Shown: piece by piece, positions 29,398 to 36,169 of the stretch
Numbering within the stretch: the first letter of the stretch is position 1
Layout of the letters: every line of letters begins with the position of its first letter
Assembly (NCBI RefSeq): GCF_013761245.1
Contig: NZ_JACDUT010000016.1
Location: forward strand, 1-54,998
From: Thermaerobacillus caldiproteolyticus
GTDB taxonomy: Bacteria; Bacillota; Bacilli; Bacillales; Anoxybacillaceae
DNA length: 54,998 nucleotides
Direction of reading: 5' to 3'
Made by a program: the position numbers and the translations under genes
The notes under the pieces: generated by a model
The model's database searches: none
Told to the model about the DNA's origin: nothing
What the model saw: the letters and a program-made list of their open reading frames with translations, nothing else

Positions 29398-29934
29398 ATG
29401 AAAGCAACTGGTATTGTTCGTCGAATTGATGATTTAGGAAGGGTTGTTATTCCGAAAGAAATTCGAAGAACGTTGCGTATCCGTGAAGGAGACCCACTCG
29501 AAATATTTGTTGACCGTGACGGAGAAGTCATTTTAAAGAAGTATTCACCAATTAGTGAGCTGGGTGATTTTGCAAAAGAATATGCAGAGGCATTATTTGA
29601 TAGCTTAGGTCAACCAGTGTTAATTTGCGATCGGGATGTGTTTATTGCGGTCGCCGGTGTTTCCAAAAAAGAATTCCTCAATAAAAGCGTTAGTTCGTTA
29701 GTGGAAAAAGTAATGGAAGAACGTCACTCTGTGCTTCAGACTGAGGAAGGCGAAGTTGAACTTGTTGAAGGACATACGGAAAAACTGAGATCTTATACGA
29801 TTGGTCCAATTGTTGCCAATGGGGATCCGATTGGTGCAGTCGTGATTTTATCAAAAGAGAAAGTGCTTGGTGAAGTGGAGCAAAAAGCGGTCGAGACGGC
29901 TGCTGGCTTTTTAGCGCGACAAATGGAACAATAA
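29398..29934 (+). CDS. spoVT: stage V sporulation regulator SpoVT
   Basis: SpoVT tunes sigma-G-dependent genes in the forespore, acting as activator or repressor. The 178-residue product has an AbrB-like N-terminal DNA-binding domain (about 1-53; ATGIVRRIDDLGRVVIPKEI) and a C-terminal GAF domain (about 56-178; QPVLICDRDVFIAVAGVSK). The N-terminal half is clearly homologous to AbrB encoded at 9949-10233. ATG at 29398 follows AAAGTGAGGG. It is monocistronic, and an unusual GC-richer structured segment follows its stop. Confidence 0.96.
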   Translation: MKATGIVRRIDDLGRVVIPKEIRRTLRIREGDPLEIFVDRDGEVILKKYSPISELGDFAKEYAEALFDSLGQPVLICDRDVFIAVAGVSKKEFLNKSVSSLVEKVMEERHSVLQTEEGEVELVEGHTEKLRSYTIGPIVANGDPIGAVVILSKEKVLGEVEQKAVETAAGFLARQMEQ

Positions 29935-29953
29935 GAAAAGCAGAAGAAGTTCA

Positions 29954-30080
29954 GTTTTGCCTAAATACTGTCCACGTCCTGTGGGCAAACGGAGAAATGT
30001 CACTCTCCTAGTTCCCTAGAAGCCGAATGTTCTTCGTACTCAGAGGTGCTTGCCGCCTTGGGGGAGAAGGTTATTTGGCA
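29954..30080 (+). ncRNA. candidate structured RNA between spoVT and yabM (unidentified)
   Basis: This is a non-coding segment, visibly richer in G+C than its surroundings, with consecutive helices. TTTGC/GCAAA (29956-29960, 29985-29989) encloses CCAC/GTGG. GGAGA/TCTCC is at 29991-30008, and CTAG/CTAG at 30008-30019 could form a small extra hairpin in competition with it. TGCC/GGCA (30051-30080) encloses CCTT/AAGG. A strong terminator lies at 30132. No promoter of its own is clear, so it could be a stable 3' part of the spoVT transcript. It does not resemble 6S, SRP, tmRNA, RNase P or any riboswitch I know. Confidence 0.4.
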
Positions 30081-30131
30081 GAAGAGAGCTAGACATCGAT
30101 TAGAAATTTATACGTTCTTTATCCTGTGACG

Positions 30132-30160
30132 AAAGGTAGCTGCTATGCTACCTTTTTCTT
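30132..30160 (+). terminator. terminator after spoVT / candidate RNA
   Basis: AAAGGTAGC pairs perfectly with GCTACCTTT around TGCTAT, followed by TTCTTTT. Confidence 0.92.
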
Positions 30161-30208
30161 TTGCGCTATAATAGCAAAGGCTAGCATTATCATGGCAGGT
30201 GAAGCACA

Positions 30209-31807
30209 ATGACTTTAGACACAGAATCACCGGAAAGGAAAATATGGAAAGGAACGATGGTATTAACGGTAGCGGCCTTCATTACGAAAATATTAAGCGC
30301 CTTTTACCGTATACCGTATCAAAATATTGTTGGAGATCTTGGCTTTTATATTTATCAACAAGTGTATCCCATTTACGCCATTGCCGTTTCGTTAGCGACT
30401 TATGGCTATCCGGTTGTCATCTCAAAACTCGTGGCGGAACGGATTGCGGAAAAAGATGAAAAAGGGGTTACATATATTTTACGATTATCGCTGTATGTTT
30501 TACTGTTCGTTGGACTTAGCTGCTTTAGCTTATTATATATGGGGGCAGGACGCATTGCTAAGTGGATGGGAGATAGTGAGCTTGTTCCTCTTATTCGGCT
30601 CATTTCTTTTTCGTTTCTGCTCCTTCCATTTATCTCTGTATTGCGAGGTTATTTCCAAGGAAACAATCGGATGACTCCGACCGCTGTATCTCAAGTCGGC
30701 GAACAATCTGTACGTGTATTGACCATAGTATTGTTATCGTACGTATTATTCAGAAGTGATGAAACGGCTTATGAAGCGAGTGCTGGAGCGCTTTTTGGTT
30801 CATTGGCAGGAGGATTCACGGCACTTCTATTGTTGATCGCTTATTGGATGAGAAGAGATCGTAGAGGAAATATGTATATCATAAAGGGGAACGCAGATGC
30901 GAAAACGATTATATGTTATTTGTTTCTCCAAGGTGTGACAATTTGTATAACAAACATGGTCTTAACCCTCATTCAGCTTGTGGATGCGTTCTCTTTATTG
31001 TCATTGCTGATGGAAAAGGGTGTAGAAGACAGCCATGCAGCTAAATTATTAAAAGGAATTTATGATCGTGGACAGCCGCTTATCCAGCTTGGAACGGTGA
31101 TTGCAACTTCCTTTTCATTGACGCTTGTCCCCCTTATTTCTGGTGCAAAAAAGCGAGGGGATGAGGTTTTCATTCGTGAAAAAATAGATTTATCCATTCG
31201 GGTTGCGTTCTCTATCGGGATGGGCGCAGCATTAGGGCTTGTATGTCTCATTCGCCCGACAAATGTAATGCTGTTTGAAAATGACCGTGGTTCCTTGCCG
31301 CTTGCAATTTTATCCGCTTCCATTTTGTTTACGACAATGTCTTTGACCTTAGCTTCCTTATTGCAGGGGATTGGTGAAGAATGGATAGCTGTAGCGGGGG
31401 TAGCAATAGCAGTCGTTACGAAATGGCTATGCAATATATGGCTTGTTCAAGTGTTTGGAACAGTCGGGGCTGCATTAGCGACTTTATTGTCGTATGCAGT
31501 GATGGCATTATTTTTGTATTTTAAGTTACAAAAAAAGATGAACACTCATTTCATAAAAAAACAATATATGTACCCGGTCGTCAACGCTGCTTTGGCAATG
31601 GTGGCTGTATTACAGTTATACATATGGGTAACTAGCCGATTTGGTGACAGCCGCTTATTTGCCGCCAGTCAAGCGTTATTCGGAGTGATGCTCGGGGGTT
31701 TTGTTTATATTATAATGTTGTTAAAAGGAAATCTTTTCTCAAAACAGGAACTATCTTTACTCCCTTTCGGAGACAAGTTACGTTTATTTCTTCAGAAAAA
31801 CAGGTGA
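30209..31807 (+). CDS. yabM: MOP-superfamily membrane protein YabM (SpoVB/MurJ-like)
   Basis: This is a polytopic membrane protein of the polysaccharide/lipid flippase family. B. subtilis has YabM, SpoVB, YkvU and YtgP (MurJ) as paralogues. The 532-residue product has about 14 hydrophobic segments spread along its length and starts with the family pattern GTMVLTVAAFITKILSAFYR followed by IPYQNIVGDLGFYIY. ATG at 30209 follows GGCAGGTGA. yabN starts 4 bases after its stop, so they form one transcript. Substrate unknown; a lipid-linked wall precursor is an inference. A TATAAT-like hexamer lies at 30167-30172, without a clear -35. Confidence 0.85.
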   Translation: MTLDTESPERKIWKGTMVLTVAAFITKILSAFYRIPYQNIVGDLGFYIYQQVYPIYAIAVSLATYGYPVVISKLVAERIAEKDEKGVTYILRLSLYVLLFVGLSCFSLLYMGAGRIAKWMGDSELVPLIRLISFSFLLLPFISVLRGYFQGNNRMTPTAVSQVGEQSVRVLTIVLLSYVLFRSDETAYEASAGALFGSLAGGFTALLLLIAYWMRRDRRGNMYIIKGNADAKTIICYLFLQGVTICITNMVLTLIQLVDAFSLLSLLMEKGVEDSHAAKLLKGIYDRGQPLIQLGTVIATSFSLTLVPLISGAKKRGDEVFIREKIDLSIRVAFSIGMGAALGLVCLIRPTNVMLFENDRGSLPLAILSASILFTTMSLTLASLLQGIGEEWIAVAGVAIAVVTKWLCNIWLVQVFGTVGAALATLLSYAVMALFLYFKLQKKMNTHFIKKQYMYPVVNAALAMVAVLQLYIWVTSRFGDSRLFAASQALFGVMLGGFVYIIMLLKGNLFSKQELSLLPFGDKLRLFLQKNR

Positions 31808-31810
31808 TCA

Positions 31811-33277
31811 ATGATGAATACGATTTTTGTTTTCGGTTTAGGTGCTGGTGATATCGAACAATTACCGCTTGGGATTTATCGTAAATTAAAAAACGCTTCA
31901 CCACTTTTTTTACGAACGAAGGAACACCCAGTTGTCGATACTCTAAAAGCAGAGGGAATTTCTTTTACTACATTTGACGATATTTATGAAAAACATGAGC
32001 GGTTTGACGATGTATATAAGGAAATTGCTGACATTTTAGTAGGAGAAGCACAGATGCACGATGTGTTTTATGCCGTTCCCGGTCATCCGCTTGTTGCCGA
32101 AAAAACCGTACAGCTTTTATTAGAAGCAGAGCGGGGACAAAAATGCCGCATTGTGATCGAAGGTGGTCAAAGCTTTTTAGACGCTATGTTCACCGCTTTG
32201 CAAATCGACCCGATTGAAGGATTTCAGCTGATTGATGCGACCTCGTTTCGTGAAGATGAATGGCAACCTACTCAGCATGTTGTTTTTTGCCAAGTATATG
32301 ATTCGTTTATTGCTTCCAACGTAAAACTTGCGCTCATGGAGCAACTGCCTCACGATTATAAAGTGTATGTCGTCACAGCGGCGGGCAGCAGCGAAGAAAA
32401 GGTGAACGAAATTCCTTTATATGAGCTAGACCGTGTTGCTGCGCTAAATAATTTAACAAGCGTATATGTCCCGCCGGTGAAAGACGAAGCGATATTGTAT
32501 CATCGCTTTGAAACGTTGCGGCGCGTTATTGCAACATTGAGAGGCCCGAACGGTTGTCCATGGGATCGGAAACAAACTCACGAATCGCTCAAAAAATATT
32601 TACTTGAAGAAACATACGAGCTGTTCGATGCGATTGATGAAAACGATGATGATCATATGATTGAAGAGCTGGGCGATGTGCTTTTACAAGTGATGCTTCA
32701 TGCTCAAATCGGGGAAGACGAAGGCATGTTTTCAATTGACGATGTCATTCGCGGCATTACCGAAAAAATGATTCGCCGTCATCCTCATGTCTTCGGAGAT
32801 GTAACGGTCGAAAATGCGGATGAGGTTGTGCAAAATTGGCAACAGATTAAAGCGAAAGAAAAGCAATCCCGTCCGGCTTCGCTGCTCGATGAAGTAACAA
32901 AAAGTTTACCGAATTTATTAAAAGCATATGAATTTCAAACAAAGGCAGCAAAGGTCGGCTTTGATTGGGATGATGTAAAGCCAATGTGGGAAAAGGTCGA
33001 AGAAGAAATAGCGGAATTTAAACAGGAAGTTTCCAAAGCAGAACAACATAGCGAAAAACTTATCCATGAATTTGGTGATCTATTGTTTGCCCTTGTGAAT
33101 ATTGCGCGCTATTACAAAATTAATCCGGAAGAAGCATTACAAGCAACCAACAGGAAATTTTACCAACGTTTTTCCTACATTGAAGAACAAGTGAAAAAGA
33201 GCGGTCTGAATATCGAATCACTGTCGCTAGAACAGCTTGATCGATGGTGGGAAGAAGCAAAAGAAAAAGGATTGTAA
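31811..33277 (+). CDS. yabN: YabN: tetrapyrrole-methylase-like / MazG fusion protein
   Basis: The N-terminal domain (about 1-220) resembles SAM-dependent tetrapyrrole methylases (FVFGLGAGDIEQLPLG, VFYAVPGHPLVAEKT). The C-terminal part holds two MazG NTP-pyrophosphohydrolase modules (PNGCPWDRKQTHESLKKYLLEE near 252-273 with EELGDVLLQV, and a second EEIAEF...EFGDLLFALVN near 400-435). MazG hydrolyses NTPs/dNTPs and has a house-cleaning role. The methylase activity is unproven. Start ATG at 31811 or 31814. It sits between yabM and rqcP, as in B. subtilis. Confidence 0.92.
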   Translation: MMNTIFVFGLGAGDIEQLPLGIYRKLKNASPLFLRTKEHPVVDTLKAEGISFTTFDDIYEKHERFDDVYKEIADILVGEAQMHDVFYAVPGHPLVAEKTVQLLLEAERGQKCRIVIEGGQSFLDAMFTALQIDPIEGFQLIDATSFREDEWQPTQHVVFCQVYDSFIASNVKLALMEQLPHDYKVYVVTAAGSSEEKVNEIPLYELDRVAALNNLTSVYVPPVKDEAILYHRFETLRRVIATLRGPNGCPWDRKQTHESLKKYLLEETYELFDAIDENDDDHMIEELGDVLLQVMLHAQIGEDEGMFSIDDVIRGITEKMIRRHPHVFGDVTVENADEVVQNWQQIKAKEKQSRPASLLDEVTKSLPNLLKAYEFQTKAAKVGFDWDDVKPMWEKVEEEIAEFKQEVSKAEQHSEKLIHEFGDLLFALVNIARYYKINPEEALQATNRKFYQRFSYIEEQVKKSGLNIESLSLEQLDRWWEEAKEKGL

Positions 33278-33290
33278 GGAGAGGGTGCAC

Positions 33291-33566
33291 ATGCGTTTAG
33301 ATAAATTTTTAAAAGTATCACGCCTTATCAAGCGCCGTACGCTGGCGAAAGAAGTAGCAGAGCAAGGACGTATCACCATTAACGGCGCCATCGCAAAAGC
33401 AAGTTCCAATGTAAAAGTCGGCGATGAACTGACCATTCAGTTTGGACAAAAAAAGGTGACAGTGAAAATTACTGATTTAAAAGAAACGACAAGGAAAGAA
33501 GAAGCGACAAATCTTTATGAAGTAATTAAAGAAGAACGAATAGAAACAGAGTCTTTAGAACGTTAG
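33291..33566 (+). CDS. rqcP: S4-domain ribosome quality control protein RqcP (YabO)
   Basis: RqcP works with RqcH on stalled 50S-peptidyl-tRNA complexes and is needed for C-terminal alanine tailing of stalled peptides. The 91-residue product begins with the S4 RNA-binding motif (MRLDKFLKVSRLIKRRT, then AKEVAEQGRITINGA) over residues 1-60 and ends in a charged tail. ATG at 33291 follows AAGGAGAGG 13 bases after the yabN stop. An in-frame frame upstream (33237) overlaps yabN and has no ribosome-binding site. Confidence 0.93.
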   Translation: MRLDKFLKVSRLIKRRTLAKEVAEQGRITINGAIAKASSNVKVGDELTIQFGQKKVTVKITDLKETTRKEEATNLYEVIKEERIETESLER

Positions 33567-33604
33567 TTGCTGTTGTTCGCATGTTCTAAAAGTCCCCTTG
33601 CATT

Positions 33605-33642
33605 CATACATATGGTACAAACACGAGAGGGATAAGCCCTCT
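33605..33642 (+). promoter_or_regulatory. possible sigma-E -10 and leader hairpin before yabP
   Basis: CATACATA (33605-33612) resembles the sigma-E -10 CATACAmT, but no good -35 stands 14-15 bases upstream. Just after it AGAGGG/CCCTCT (33626-33642) forms a hairpin. yabP-yabQ is sigma-E-controlled in B. subtilis. Confidence 0.3.
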
Positions 33643-33675
33643 GATTTGATTTTAACGTGAATGCGGGGGATGAAT

Positions 33676-33981
33676 ATGAGCCAACATTATGACTTTCCAA
33701 ACAATAATAAAGGTCCGAGCCAAGAACATGATGTCATTATGCGTGGAAGAAAGCTTCTCGATATTACAGGAGTTAAACAAGTGGAGAGCTTTGATAGTGA
33801 AGAATTTTTATTGGAAACAGTGATGGGGTTTTTATCGATCCGCGGTCAAAATTTGCAGATGAAAAATTTAGACGTGGATAAGGGAGTCGTTTCTATTAAA
33901 GGGAGAATTTTTGATCTTGTCTACTTGGATGACCATCATCAGGAGAAAGCTAAAGGGTTCTTTAGCAAGTTGTTCAAATGA
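33676..33981 (+). CDS. yabP: sporulation protein YabP
   Basis: YabP is needed for spore cortex formation together with YabQ. The 101-residue product has the conserved core HDVIMRGRKLLDITGVKQVESFD in two parts, LLETVMGFLSIRG and LDVDKGVVSIKGRI. It is soluble with no membrane segment. ATG at 33676 is chosen because GGGGGA at 33665-33670 gives correct spacing and the length then fits the family (100). ATG at 33661 and 33670 are less well placed. It overlaps yabQ by 4 bases (ATGA), a sign of coupled translation. Confidence 0.9.
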   Translation: MSQHYDFPNNNKGPSQEHDVIMRGRKLLDITGVKQVESFDSEEFLLETVMGFLSIRGQNLQMKNLDVDKGVVSIKGRIFDLVYLDDHHQEKAKGFFSKLFK

Positions 33982-34589
33982 GTTTAACAACTCAGCTGGC
34001 CACCATGCTCGCGATGATTGGAATGGGGAGCTGGATTGGCGCAGCGCTTGACACGTACAGTCGCTTTTTACAGCGGCCAAAGCGGGCCCATTGGGTTGTA
34101 TTTATAAATGATATTCTGTTTTGGGGCGTCCACGGTCTCATTATTTTCTACGTTTTGTTGCTCGTTAATGAAGGAGAGCTGCGATTTTATATTTTTTTAG
34201 CGATTTTATGCGGTTATGCTGCTTATCAAAGCTTGTTTCGCCGCATTTATTTAAAAATGCTTGAATGGACCATTCGCTTTGTTACCGCGTTATATCGTTT
34301 TTTTGTAAGGACATGCTATTATGTCATTGTTCGGCCGATTCAATGGCTTTTTCAAGCGCTACTTGCCATGGCACTGCTTTTATGGAAATTGTTCCTTCTT
34401 ATCTTGAACTTGCTGTATCGCTGTATAAAGCTATTATTAGCTCCAATTCGTTGGATTGGCTATCTCATTTGGAAAGCAGTTCCGAACAAATGGAGATGGC
34501 GGATCGAGGATTTTTTCGACAATCTGGCAGGAGTTATGAAAAAAGCAAAGAATATAATAATGGCATGGATCTCTAAATTCCGGAAATAA
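33978..34589 (+). CDS. yabQ: spore cortex protein YabQ
   Basis: YabQ is an integral membrane protein of the mother cell, required for cortex synthesis in B. subtilis. The 203-residue product has about five hydrophobic segments: near 5-25, 45-65, 70-88, and two in the basic, aromatic region 100-165 (ALLAMALLLWKLFLLILNLLY). It ends in a lysine-rich tail. ATG at 33978 overlaps the yabP stop. It is probably co-transcribed with yabP, and divIC follows after 18 bases. Confidence 0.9.
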   Translation: MSLTTQLATMLAMIGMGSWIGAALDTYSRFLQRPKRAHWVVFINDILFWGVHGLIIFYVLLLVNEGELRFYIFLAILCGYAAYQSLFRRIYLKMLEWTIRFVTALYRFFVRTCYYVIVRPIQWLFQALLAMALLLWKLFLLILNLLYRCIKLLLAPIRWIGYLIWKAVPNKWRWRIEDFFDNLAGVMKKAKNIIMAWISKFRK

Positions 34590-34607
34590 GAGTGGAGGTT
34601 TATAGCG

Positions 34608-34979
34608 GTGAGTGTTTTACAGAAAAACAATGTAACGAAGCTTCAGTCCCAGTATGCTTTAGAGCAAGAAGAAAAAGAAAAAAGAGCCTCAAGAAGACGA
34701 CCTATCGTCATGATTCGTTTTATGCTCGTTAGTATGATTTTAGTGGCGCTGTCGTCCGTATTTTTATATGCTCTCCACTCTCAATCCGCTGACATTGAAG
34801 CGAAAATCGAAGACAAAAAGAAGCTAGAACAGCAATTAGGCAAATTAGAAAAACAGCAAAAGCGATTAGAGGAAGAAATTAAAAGGTTACATGATGACGA
34901 TTATATTGCCGAGTTAGCACGAAAAAAATACTTTCTTTCTAAAGAAGGAGAAATTATTTTTACCGTTCCAGAAAAATAA
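34608..34979 (+). CDS. divIC: cell-division protein DivIC (FtsB family)
   Basis: DivIC forms the septal complex with FtsL and DivIB. The 123-residue bitopic protein has a charged cytoplasmic N terminus (1-33), one transmembrane segment (about 34-56), an extracellular coiled coil (about 60-100, KKLEQQLGKLEKQQKRLEEE) and the FtsB-like end YIAELARKKYFLSKEGE. GTG at 34608 follows GTGGAGG. It lies between the sporulation pair yabPQ and yabR, as in B. subtilis. Confidence 0.94.
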   Translation: MSVLQKNNVTKLQSQYALEQEEKEKRASRRRPIVMIRFMLVSMILVALSSVFLYALHSQSADIEAKIEDKKKLEQQLGKLEKQQKRLEEEIKRLHDDDYIAELARKKYFLSKEGEIIFTVPEK

Positions 34980-35013
34980 TCGATGCTTGCTAGTGACATG
35001 GGCGTTGAGCTTA

Positions 35014-35043
35014 TTGACACTTGTTTTTGGCATTCGTTATAAT
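35014..35043 (+). promoter_or_regulatory. sigma-A promoter of yabR
   Basis: TTGACA (35014-35019) and TATAAT (35038-35043), both consensus, with an 18-base spacer, 45 bases before the ATG. Confidence 0.8.
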
Positions 35044-35088
35044 AAAGAAAATGATTTTTAAGATTTTTTAAGGAGGAGCACTTTTTTT

Positions 35089-35487
35089 ATGTCAATTGAA
35101 GTAGGCAGCAAGTTACAAGGCAAGGTAACGGGGATTACGAAATTCGGAGCGTTTGTGGAGCTGCCAGAAGGCGTAACAGGATTAGTTCATATTAGTGAAG
35201 TAGCTGATAACTATGTAAAAGATATCAACGATCACTTAAAGGTTGGAGATGTCGTTGATGTCAAGGTCATTAATGTGGAAAGAGACGGAAAAATCGGCTT
35301 ATCCATAAAAAAAGCGAAAGAATCACAGCCTTCACAGCGCCCGCGCAATAAAGCAAACGATCGTGCCGCAAAAGAGAGCTTTGAACAAAAAATTAGCCGT
35401 TTTTTAAAGGAAAGTGAAGATCGTTTAGCCTCTCTCAAACGTCACACGGAATCGAAGCGAGGAGGTCGTGGTGCACGGCGCGGTTAA
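35089..35487 (+). CDS. yabR: S1-domain RNA-binding protein YabR
   Basis: This protein carries a single S1 domain of the general stress protein 13 type, expected to bind RNA or ribosomes. The 132-residue product has the S1 fold over residues 1-75 (GSKLQGKVTGITKFGAFVEL, HISEVADNYV, DVKVINVERDGKIGLSIK) and a basic, low-complexity C-terminal tail ending in Gly/Arg repeats (RGGRGARRG) typical of RNA-binding tails. ATG at 35089 follows AAGGAGGAG. It is a single-gene unit with consensus promoter and terminator. The precise role is not known. Confidence 0.9.
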   Translation: MSIEVGSKLQGKVTGITKFGAFVELPEGVTGLVHISEVADNYVKDINDHLKVGDVVDVKVINVERDGKIGLSIKKAKESQPSQRPRNKANDRAAKESFEQKISRFLKESEDRLASLKRHTESKRGGRGARRG

Positions 35488-35540
35488 CTTGCTGCTGAAC
35501 GGATGATGGTCATAAGCAGGATAGTGAATAAAGGAATGAT

Positions 35541-35569
35541 AAGCATCCATATACATGGATGCTTTTTCT
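35541..35569 (+). terminator. terminator after yabR
   Basis: AAGCATCCAT pairs perfectly with ATGGATGCTT around ATAC, followed by TTTCTG. Confidence 0.85.
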
Positions 35570-35685
35570 GTGGATGAAGGTTGTTAGATGCTTTCGTTGC
35601 AGAACATGGTCGGTTCCGTTGAACAACTCAAATATCCTTAGGATAATTTTATGTATAGAATGTGCTAATTAAGCAAAAAAAGATA

Positions 35686-35714
35686 TTGACAAACATGAAA
35701 GATGCAATTATTAT
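35686..35714 (+). promoter_or_regulatory. sigma-A promoter of the tRNA pair
   Basis: TTGACA (35686-35691) and TATTAT (35709-35714) with a 17-base spacer; tRNA-Met begins 17 bases later. Confidence 0.75.
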
Positions 35715-35731
35715 TATAAATGTCGTTGCGT

Positions 35732-35805
35732 GGCGGCGTAGCTCAGCTGGCTAGAGCGTACGGTTCATACCCGTGAGGTCGGGGGTTCGATTCCCTCCGC
35801 CGCTA
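35732..35805 (+). tRNA. tRNA-Met (CAT), elongator
   Basis: A full cloverleaf is seen: acceptor GGCGGCG against CGCCGCT, D-arm GCTC...GAGC, anticodon loop TTCATAC with CAT, variable AGGTC, and T-arm GGGGG-TTCGATT-CCCTC. The sequence is that of Bacillus elongator tRNA-Met, not the initiator, whose acceptor stem begins CGCGGGG. CCA is not encoded and must be added after transcription. Confidence 0.97.
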
Positions 35806-35818
35806 TAAAAACAATTAT

Positions 35819-35890
35819 GGCCCGTTGGTCAAGTGGTTAAGACACCGCCCTTTCACGGCGGTAACACGGGTTCGAATCCCGTACGGGTCA
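35819..35890 (+). tRNA. tRNA-Glu (TTC)
   Basis: The cloverleaf has acceptor GGCCCGT against ACGGGTC, anticodon loop CTTTCAC with TTC, and T-arm CGGG-TTCGAAT-CCCG. It lies 13 bases after tRNA-Met, and the two share a promoter and terminator. CCA is not encoded. The pair stands just before spoIIE, as in B. subtilis. Confidence 0.97.
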
Positions 35891-35895
35891 CTGAA

Positions 35896-35940
35896 ACGAA
35901 AGGGATGTTTCCTTCTGGAAACATCCCTTTCGTCTTTTTT
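35896..35940 (+). terminator. terminator of the tRNA operon
   Basis: A perfect 17-bp stem (35896-35912 with 35917-35933) with loop TTCT, followed by CTTTTTT. Confidence 0.95.
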
Positions 35941-36071
35941 GTATGAAAATGTCCCTCTCCAGTTATCATCTACAGAGAAACGCTTCTGTCAATGTTGTCT
36001 CTCATATATATCTCCTTTTTCGTTGTTTATAACAAATTTAGGTATGGATAATGACATGTTAGCAAGAAATA

Positions 36072-36137
36072 CGTCGAAGGGTTTTTTTATACCACTTTCC
36101 TTTTTTGACATTTTTTTGACAATTAAGAAGATATAAT
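36072..36137 (+). promoter_or_regulatory. Spo0A-dependent sigma-A promoter of spoIIE
   Basis: TTGACA (36105-36110) and TATAAT (36132-36137) are separated by 21 bases instead of 17, the hallmark of the Spo0A-activated spoIIE promoter in B. subtilis. TTTGACA occurs twice (36104-36110, 36115-36121); its complement TGTCAAA is one base off the 0A core TGTCGAA. CGTCGAAG at 36072-36079 is another near match upstream. Layout seen directly, regulation inferred. Confidence 0.75.
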
Positions 36138-36169
36138 AGAGTCAAGAGAAAAGCAAAGGAGTGGTCGGA

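Noticed and set aside
29935-30165. 6S RNA between spoVT and yabM
   Set aside because: No long closing stem with a central open bubble can be drawn; it shows separate short hairpins instead.
35825-36136. 103-codon ORF starting inside tRNA-Glu
   Set aside because: It runs through the tRNA and its 17-bp terminator and has no ribosome-binding site; a chance frame.
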